Source: an uncultured Eubacteriales bacterium
GTDB lineage: Bacteria; Bacillota; Clostridia; Oscillospirales; Oscillospiraceae
Assembly (NCBI GenBank): GCA_900553135.1
Contig: USCO01000068.1
Location: 1-10,767, forward strand
Length of the DNA: 10,767 bases
Direction of reading: 5' to 3'
The notes beneath the pieces were generated by a model, which worked only from the letters and a program-made list of their open reading frames with translations, did not search any database and was not told the origin of the DNA. Positions 6,507-10,767 of this stretch are shown here, one piece after another. How positions within the stretch are numbered: the first letter of the stretch is position 1; each line of letters opens with the position of its first letter. The position numbers were made by a program, and so were the translations under genes.

Positions 6507-7943
6507 TCAGGGAATGACCAGCATGAGACCAGCCGGTTCACCGTCTTGGGTGCGCAGCTTGGGATAATCCAGAGACCAGTCCTCCAGCAGGACGACCGGT
6601 GCGGTGAGTACCCCGTCCTCAATAGAGATATACTGGGGGAATTCCTGATAATCCGGGCGTGTCTCATCGTAATAGTTTCCCAAGATCAGCTCTACCGTCT
6701 CACCATTTCTCTGGTAGCTGGACTGGCCCACCGTCATGGTGAGGGTGACGCCACGGTAGGTGGCGGTGGCGGTCTGGGTGGCCTCGTCCCACTGGTAGTC
6801 CGCCCCCAGCTTTTGGCACAGCTCCTCCACCGGGAAGCGGTAATATTGATATTCTTCCTTGGGGATGATCTCCGTACAAGCGAAGGGATAAAGATTCTCT
6901 GGCAGGTCAGCGGGGAAGGAGGGGGAGCCGTCCACGGGGAACTCGGTATAGCCGTAGATAATGGACTCCACCTGACTCAGGTCCACCACAGTTTCAAACT
7001 GGTCGTTGGTGGCGCCAAGCTGCGTGCGGGTGAGGACAGTGCCGTCCTTCATCCGCAGGAAAAAGCAGTCTTCTGCCCAAAGCAGTCCATAGCCATAGGC
7101 GAATTCATCGGAGCCCCGCTCATCCAGGCGCTCCACGGTGATGGAGAAGGAGGTGGGGGAGAGGATGAACTCCTTCAAAATGCCCCGGTAGTTGGTGTAG
7201 GGGTTGTAGATGACCTCCTCATTGGGGGTCAGGCGGATGGGCTGAGCCATGTTGTCCAGGGGGATGTCCACGGCACAGTCTCGGCCCATAAAGTCCACCC
7301 AGAACTCCAGGGGCTGTTCCTGTGGGCCCACATAGGAGTGAAATTGAACGCTAATCTGCCAGGAGCGGCTGTGGTCATCGGGGTTGGGCAGGTCGTGTAT
7401 GCCGATGCCGCCTCCGTCGTTCGTAAAGTCAAACTGATTGCAATGGAAGGTATCCGGGCCGGTGGTGCCGCTTTCCAGCAGGCTCGCCACCATCTCTTCT
7501 CCCCAGGTTTCCCGGTGGGTTTCGGCGATGACCCGGTTGCTCATCAGGTCCTGGGTGGCCTGGTCGTTGAGGGCCTCCACCGTGACCACAGCGTAGACGT
7601 TCTGCCCGTCGTACAGGCAGCTGTCCACCCGCAGGCGGTAATCTTCGTTTTCAGCGGTGTCCAGGGCTTCCTGGACGTAGTGCTCCAGCTGGCTGGTGTC
7701 CCCCTGGAAAAACAGGGACAGCACCCCGGAGCGGTAGGCGGCGGCCACGGTGCCGGAGAGCAGCACCAGAACGGCGGCCAGAATCAGGCCCCAGCGTAAA
7801 CTCCGTTTCATAGGCTTCTCCTTGGGGGGCTCGTCCCCGTCCAGTGCGGCGTTGACCCGGGCCAGTACCGCCTGGGGGTCCACCTGGGGGTACTCCTCCG
7901 GCAGGTCCAGCTCGTCCCACAGATCATGGATGTGGCTTGACAT
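6507..7943 (-). CDS. Membrane protein with CuAO-N-like outer domain, putative anti-sigma factor
   Basis: The 478-residue single-pass membrane protein has a 45-residue acidic cytoplasmic N-terminus, one membrane helix (about 50-70, WGLILAAVLVLLSGTVAAAY) and a large outer region. Residues about 84-155 resemble the DUF4179 region of clostridial anti-sigma-like proteins. Residues about 368-420 resemble a copper amine oxidase N-terminal-like domain: FPVEELCQKLGADYQWDEAT (370-389), then TATYRGVTLTMTVG (393-406) and NGETVEL (413-419). That domain is common in clostridial surface proteins and does not imply oxidase activity. No zinc-type HxxxCxxC anti-sigma motif is present. The ATG has GGAGG 8 nt upstream and lies inside the last codons of the sigma gene (20-nt overlap), implying translational coupling. 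The role as sensor and inhibitor of the adjacent sigma factor is inferred from position and topology. Confidence 0.72.
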   Translation of the reverse strand: MSSHIHDLWDELDLPEEYPQVDPQAVLARVNAALDGDEPPKEKPMKRSLRWGLILAAVLVLLSGTVAAAYRSGVLSLFFQGDTSQLEHYVQEALDTAENEDYRLRVDSCLYDGQNVYAVVTVEALNDQATQDLMSNRVIAETHRETWGEEMVASLLESGTTGPDTFHCNQFDFTNDGGGIGIHDLPNPDDHSRSWQISVQFHSYVGPQEQPLEFWVDFMGRDCAVDIPLDNMAQPIRLTPNEEVIYNPYTNYRGILKEFILSPTSFSITVERLDERGSDEFAYGYGLLWAEDCFFLRMKDGTVLTRTQLGATNDQFETVVDLSQVESIIYGYTEFPVDGSPSFPADLPENLYPFACTEIIPKEEYQYYRFPVEELCQKLGADYQWDEATQTATATYRGVTLTMTVGQSSYQRNGETVELILGNYYDETRPDYQEFPQYISIEDGVLTAPVVLLEDWSLDYPKLRTQDGEPAGLMLVIP

Positions 7944-8484
7944 GGTGTTCGCCTCCTTCCTGGCTGAGCAGCTCTTTCAGTCGCTTTCTGCCCCGGGCCA
8001 GACGGCTCTTTGCGGCGGACAGGCCGAGGCCCAACTCCTGGGCCACCTGGTTCAGGGGCTCTTCCTCGTAGTAGTAGCGCAAAAACAGGGTGCGGTCGGG
8101 CTCGGACATGTCCTCCACCAGGGCGCGCAGGTGCTGGTGCAGAGCCTGGCGCTGGGCCAGCTCCTCGGGGCCGGGGCGGCTGTCGGGCAGGGTTTCGGGG
8201 ATCTCCTGGGTCTCTTTGCGCTGGCGCAGGCGGCTGACCGCCAGGTTGCGGGCTGCCACCGCCAGCCAGGGGCGCAAGGGCCGCTCCGGGTCCAGATTGG
8301 CCCGGAAGCGCCACAGAGACAGGAAGGTGTCCGACACGATCTCCTCCAGATCCTCCCGGCCGGGGTCCGGACCCATGGCCCGGGCGGCCACGGCGGTGAG
8401 ATAGTGGGTGTAGCGGACCACCGCCTCTTCCAGGGCGGACCGGTCTCCTGCTTGCAGGGCGCGGATGATGGCTGCTTCTTCCAA
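7924..8484 (-). CDS. ECF-type RNA polymerase sigma factor (sigma-70 family)
   Basis: The 186-residue group IV sigma factor has region 2 at about 17-90 (DLEEIVSDTFLSLWRF at 45-60, RPWLAVAARNLAVSRLRQRK at 70-89) and region 4 at about 112-174, whose helix-turn-helix (PLNQVAQELGLGLSAAKSRL, 143-162) contacts the -35 element. It would direct RNA polymerase to a small regulon, probably including its own operon. The start is TTG at 8482-8484 with AGGAGG 7 nt upstream; no ATG start is plausible. It overlaps the downstream membrane protein gene by 20 nt, the usual arrangement for sigma/anti-sigma pairs. No TATAAT-like promoter is seen upstream, but an inverted repeat at 8523-8552 lies at a promoter-like distance. 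The ECF group and signal are not identifiable by eye. Confidence 0.88.
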   Translation of the reverse strand: MEEAAIIRALQAGDRSALEEAVVRYTHYLTAVAARAMGPDPGREDLEEIVSDTFLSLWRFRANLDPERPLRPWLAVAARNLAVSRLRQRKETQEIPETLPDSRPGPEELAQRQALHQHLRALVEDMSEPDRTLFLRYYYEEEPLNQVAQELGLGLSAAKSRLARGRKRLKELLSQEGGEHHVKPHP

Positions 8485-8522
8485 GGAGTTTCCTCCTTTC
8501 TGTCAGTTGATGGGAAAACCAC

Positions 8523-8552
8523 GCGTACGTTTGGCTTCACCCATAGGTACGC
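8523..8552. promoter_or_regulatory. Inverted repeat upstream of the sigma gene (candidate promoter or operator)
   Basis: GCGTAC (8523-8528) and GTACGC (8547-8552) are perfect inverted repeats 18 nt apart, 39-68 nt before the sigma TTG start. On the minus strand the downstream half contains CGTA, a -10 motif used by several ECF sigma factors; the upstream half lacks the AAC usual in ECF -35 elements. It may therefore be an autoregulated promoter or a separate operator. Confidence 0.3.
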
Positions 8553-8601
8553 AGCGGGGGGAGAGGAGGTCGCAGGGATACCGACAGTTTTTCCCCCAGA
8601 T

Positions 8602-8643
8602 AAAAAAACACACCGGCCCCTGGGCAGCGCCCTGGGACCGGTG
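8602..8643 (-). terminator. Rho-independent terminator of the Nudix operon
   Basis: Read on the minus strand, a stem of CACCGG, CCC and GGGC blocks with two mismatches and a 3-nt loop (8611-8643) is followed after three bases by seven T (complement of 8602-8608). It begins 11 nt beyond the Nudix stop codon and separates that operon from the sigma operon. Confidence 0.75.
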
Positions 8644-8653
8644 CGTGGTGTGG

Positions 8654-9043
8654 TCAGCGTCCGCCGGTCTGGATCAGGCGCTGTAAAATGACTTCGTCCG
8701 CCGGGCAGAAGTCGTACTGGGGGATCTCCGCCGGGGTGATATATCGGATGTCGTGGTGCTCCAGCATCTGGGGTTCTCCCTGGAGAATGGAGGCGTGGAA
8801 CAAGGTCAGGTGGACGGTGAGGTCGGGGTACTGGTGGGTGACCTCCATAAATACGTCCCCCACGGACACGGTGACTGCCAGTTCCTCCCGGCACTCCCGG
8901 ACCAGGGCTTCCTCCCGGGTCTCGCCGGGTTCCACCTTGCCGCCCACAAATTCCCACAGCAGCCCCCGGGCCTTGTGGGCGGGGCGCTGGCAGATCATAA
9001 ACTGGTCGCCCTTCCAGATGAGGGCGGCGACAACTTCGGTCAT
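8654..9043 (-). CDS. Nudix hydrolase, MutT / 8-oxo-dGTP diphosphatase-like
   Basis: The 129-residue protein cleaves nucleoside diphosphates linked to another group; close relatives clean oxidised or unwanted (d)NTPs from the cytoplasmic pool. The Nudix box spans 35-57, GKVEPGE...RECREELAV, with all acidic metal ligands (E41, E50, E53, E54) and the catalytic-box arginine (R49). The usual glycine before the last hydrophobic residue is alanine, which occurs in active relatives. VVAALIWKGDQFMICQRP (4-21) and LLWEFVGGK (28-36) are typical MutT features. I chose the ATG at 9043 because the family starts just there and AAGG lies 8 nt upstream; a longer frame to 9211 would overlap the upstream gene. 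It is the last gene of a two-gene operon, 29 nt after the NIF3-insert-like gene. The exact substrate is not determined. Confidence 0.87.
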   Translation of the reverse strand: MTEVVAALIWKGDQFMICQRPAHKARGLLWEFVGGKVEPGETREEALVRECREELAVTVSVGDVFMEVTHQYPDLTVHLTLFHASILQGEPQMLEHHDIRYITPAEIPQYDFCPADEVILQRLIQTGGR

Positions 9044-9072
9044 ACATTCGGCCTTCTTTCCTGAAAAATAGG

Positions 9073-9402
9073 TCAGAGCCCCGTGTCCAGCAGGGGGATG
9101 ACGTTGATTACCGGCTCTTCGTAGGGGTGGACCGCCTTCACGGCGGCCAGGGTTTTCTTTACCGCCCCGGCGGCGCAGGTGACCTCCACCTTCAGCTCGC
9201 TGGCCCGGCACAGCTCTCCCGCCTGTCCCAGATAGGGGTGGGTGCCCTCCAGGGGACGCCAGCAGCTGGTGACGGGGCTGTAGGACAGGCAGCTGTCGTA
9301 GCGGCCGATGTGCCCCGCATCCACATCCCGCAGCGCCTGCTGCAGCGCGGCCAGGTGGTCGGGAGGAATGAAAATTTCAAGCTTGCAGAAAGAACATTCC
9401 AT
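9073..9402 (-). CDS. Small stand-alone NIF3-insert / YqfO-like domain protein
   Basis: The 109-residue protein resembles the PII/CutA-like domain inserted in bacterial NIF3 (YqfO, DUF34) proteins, here standing alone. Visible family marks are KLEIFIPPDHLAAL (7-20), AGHIGRYDSCLSYSPV (29-44), WRPLEGTHPYLGQ (48-60) and AVHPYEEPVINVIPL (90-104). No dinuclear-metal NIF3 core is present. The molecular role is unknown; metal or small-molecule binding is only suggested by the fold. Two in-frame ATG codons exist: the first (9408) has its GAGG only 1 nt away, while the second (9402) has it 7 nt away, so I chose 9402. It leads an operon with the Nudix hydrolase, from a clear sigma-A promoter at 9438-9466. 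Confidence 0.78.
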   Translation of the reverse strand: MECSFCKLEIFIPPDHLAALQQALRDVDAGHIGRYDSCLSYSPVTSCWRPLEGTHPYLGQAGELCRASELKVEVTCAAGAVKKTLAAVKAVHPYEEPVINVIPLLDTGL

Positions 9403-9437
9403 GGTCATACCTCAAATCGGTTTGGTCAGGTGGATTT

Positions 9438-9466
9438 ATTATACCATTTGTCTGCGCCAGAGGCAA
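9438..9466 (-). promoter_or_regulatory. Sigma-A type promoter of the YqfO-like/Nudix operon
   Basis: On the minus strand TTGCCT (9461-9466), a 17-nt spacer and a perfect TATAAT (9438-9443) give a start near 9431 and a leader of about 30 nt. Confidence 0.72.
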
Positions 9467-9488
9467 AAAAGAAAATAGAGCATCAGGA

Positions 9489-9517
9489 TGGAAATGTGCA
9501 CATTTCTATGCTAAAAT
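9489..9517 (+). promoter_or_regulatory. Candidate extended -10 promoter of the lipoprotein genes
   Basis: TAAAAT (9512-9517) is preceded by TGC, an extended -10, and a weak -35, TGGAAA (9489-9494), lies 17 nt upstream. A transcript would start near 9524, about 48 nt before the first lipoprotein ATG. Confidence 0.45.
9491..9506. promoter_or_regulatory. Perfect 16-bp palindrome between divergent genes (candidate operator)
   Basis: GAAATGTGCACATTTC reads the same on both strands, and the symmetry continues outward (AT...AT) past one mismatched position on each side, to 22 bp in all. It overlaps the -35 region and spacer of the likely lipoprotein promoter and lies 25 bp upstream of the -35 of the divergent Nudix operon. 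A dimeric repressor could control one or both; the protein is not identifiable. Confidence 0.5.
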
Positions 9518-9571
9518 CAGATTACAGATCAGGTTCCGGAACGAAACCGCGTATTCTTCGGAGGTGAGCCC

Positions 9572-9877
9572 ATGAAAAGACTCTGTACGCTTCTGCTGGC
9601 GGCAGCCCTGCTGGTGCTGACAGGCTGCGCGTCAAACGTGATCGGGACCATACACGGACCGGAGTGGGATACTATTATCGTGGACGATGTATCTTATACG
9701 AAAGTGTCGGGTTCCGGTGTTACCGCAGCCGATCAGGGCGACTATCTGGGAACTGTGACAGACGGAGACAAGATCACCTTCCGGGTCTACTCCGTGAAAA
9801 ACCACCCGGAAGGGGAATATCTCTACTGCCTGTGGGATTGGGAGGGCAGTATCTACCAGAGGGCGGAGGAACCCTAA
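9572..9877 (+). CDS. Small lipoprotein, function unknown
   Basis: The 101-residue protein has a type II signal peptide: MKR, a hydrophobic core (7-16) and lipobox LTGC with the lipidated Cys19, so the mature protein of about 83 residues is anchored on the outer face of the membrane. The mature part has a beta-rich pattern (WDTIIVDDVSYTKV at 32-45, GDKITFRVYSVK at 65-76, EYLYCLWDWEG at 82-92) and two unpaired-looking features: one cysteine (86) and an aromatic cluster. I recognise no family. The ATG has GGAGG 7 nt upstream. It is followed 58 nt later by a second lipoprotein gene, with an intercistronic hairpin GGCCTGA/TCAGGCC (9885-9910) lacking a T-run, so both are probably on one message. 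Confidence 0.75.
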   Translation: MKRLCTLLLAAALLVLTGCASNVIGTIHGPEWDTIIVDDVSYTKVSGSGVTAADQGDYLGTVTDGDKITFRVYSVKNHPEGEYLYCLWDWEGSIYQRAEEP

Positions 9878-9944
9878 GGAAACAGGCCTGAGACGGGACG
9901 ATTTCAGGCCCGCACAACAGCATAAGGAGACAGGAGTGAGGCAG

Positions 9945-10730
9945 ATGAAGAAATCAAGGAAGCTGATCAATCTTTTGGGATTTATGGCACTGGTTCTTTT
10001 CTTGCCTGCCTGCGGCGGCAATCCTGGCACAGCGGATTTGAGCCAGGGAGACGCCTCCGCCCCTGCGGATGGCAGCAGTGCTTCCAGCGAAGGAGCCACT
10101 TGCTCTCTTCCCTATGGCGGAATCCTTTCTTATCAGACCGATGACAAAACGGTAGCCCTTATTTGCCTGGATCGAGATGGGGCGAGAGACTTCATTACCT
10201 TGACGTTTTATCAGCAGCCTACCGTATCCCAGCTGTTGGAGAGAATTTTTGAGGACGATGTATCCTGGAAGGAAAAAATTGACATGCCCCAGGATTTCCT
10301 GTCAGCCCGCTATAATACAGAGATATCCACGGAAGAAATGGCGGCGACCAACGGCTACATCCAGATGGAAATCAGCCAGGACATCTCCGGAGACCAGCCC
10401 GGGAAGCCAGTCATTTCCATGTCTGGCTGGGAGGATCATACGGAATGTACCCTGCCGGCGGAAGCGAAGGATGTGGTCTGTTGGATTTCAGATCCTCCGC
10501 CGGAAGATCCGCGGCTCTCTTCCGGTGATGCTTCCAGCAGTGAACCTAAGCCCCCCCTTACCCGTGAGGAAGCAGATGCAGAAATTCAGCGGCGTCTTGC
10601 GGAGCAATTGGATGAGATCACCCCGCAATTAGAGGCGCAGGGTGCGATGGACCAGCTGCCGGTGTACCAGGAAATTTTTCAGGCAGAAGCGGAATATGAA
10701 GTATATCAGGAATTTGATGTAGTGGAATAA
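9945..10730 (+). CDS. Lipoprotein, function unknown
   Basis: The 261-residue protein has a type II signal peptide ending in LPAC (lipidated Cys23) and a Gly/Ser/Ala-rich linker of about 30 residues that tethers the mature domain to the membrane. The central part (about 53-180) is mixed alpha/beta, with ALICLDRDGARDFITLTFYQ among the visible strands. Next come a Ser/Pro-rich spacer and an acidic helical C-terminus (about 204-261), which includes EADAEIQRRLAEQLDEITPQ. No family is recognised. A GTG at 9936 is also in frame, but the ATG at 9945 has AGGAG 8 nt upstream and gives a normal signal peptide, so I prefer it. The coding sequence is less G+C-rich than the desulfidase and sigma genes. The window ends 37 bases later. 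Confidence 0.75.
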   Translation: MKKSRKLINLLGFMALVLFLPACGGNPGTADLSQGDASAPADGSSASSEGATCSLPYGGILSYQTDDKTVALICLDRDGARDFITLTFYQQPTVSQLLERIFEDDVSWKEKIDMPQDFLSARYNTEISTEEMAATNGYIQMEISQDISGDQPGKPVISMSGWEDHTECTLPAEAKDVVCWISDPPPEDPRLSSGDASSSEPKPPLTREEADAEIQRRLAEQLDEITPQLEAQGAMDQLPVYQEIFQAEAEYEVYQEFDVVE

Positions 10731-10767
10731 ATTTATCAGGATAAAAAGCTGCCGGGGCGCATCATCA

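Noticed and set aside
8052..9047. Minus-strand frame of 331 codons across the Nudix-sigma junction
   Set aside because: It crosses a terminator and overlaps two well-supported genes in another frame; composition is Pro/Arg/Gly-rich.
9044..9211. N-terminal extension of the Nudix protein to an upstream ATG
   Set aside because: The extension overlaps the upstream YqfO-like gene, has shadow-like composition, and the conserved family starts at the ATG at 9043.
9885..9910. GGCCTGA/TCAGGCC hairpin between the lipoprotein genes as a terminator
   Set aside because: No T-run follows; better read as an intercistronic structure.
1..10767. tRNA, rRNA, CRISPR array, insertion sequence or attachment site
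   Set aside because: No cloverleaf-like end sequences, no regularly spaced direct repeats, no transposase or integrase, and no terminal inverted repeats were seen by eye.

Overview
The window looks like a chromosomal segment of a G+C-rich Clostridia member, probably of the Oscillospiraceae type (Flavonifractor, Intestinimonas, Lawsonibacter or Oscillibacter relatives). This rests on strong AGGAGG-type ribosome binding sites, two TTG starts with good Shine-Dalgarno spacing, sigma-A promoters of TTGNNN-N16/17-TATAAT form in short AT-rich gaps, compact stem-plus-T-run terminators, and Gram-positive style lipoproteins and an ECF sigma/membrane partner pair. The taxonomic call is inference. No rRNA, tRNA, CRISPR array, transposase or phage gene is visible.

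Layout: (1) 1-2343, minus strand: a CitMHS_2/NhaD-like ion antiporter followed 14 nt later by a cytidylate kinase-like protein that runs off the left edge; one promoter is visible at 2426-2453. (2) 2344-3104: a 760-base gene-free interval holding the antiporter promoter, a bidirectional terminator with no obvious gene to end, a convergent pair of DnaA-box-like sequences, and a sigma-A promoter with an overlapping palindrome and a structured leader for the next gene. (3) 3105-4412, plus: an iron-sulfur L-cysteine desulfidase (UPF0597/YhaM/CyuA type). (4) 4453-5964, minus: a B12-binding-domain radical SAM protein of unknown reaction, converging on the desulfidase; the desulfidase terminator lies partly inside its last codons. 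(5) 6118-6453, plus: a small XRE-family repressor divergent from the radical SAM gene, with repeated ACTGT-type boxes between them. (6) 6507-8484, minus: an ECF sigma factor overlapping by 20 nt a single-pass membrane protein with a copper-amine-oxidase-N-like outer domain, a likely sigma/anti-sigma switch. (7) 8654-9402, minus: a NIF3-insert/YqfO-like small protein and a MutT-type Nudix hydrolase in one operon, with a clear promoter and terminator. (8) 9572-10730, plus: two unrelated lipoproteins of unknown function, divergent from the Nudix operon across a perfect 16-bp palindrome.

Most of the window is ordinary accessory housekeeping. The parts most likely to hold undescribed biology are the sigma/CuAO-domain membrane protein pair, the XRE-radical SAM divergent pair, and the control palindromes at 2954-2969 and 9491-9506.
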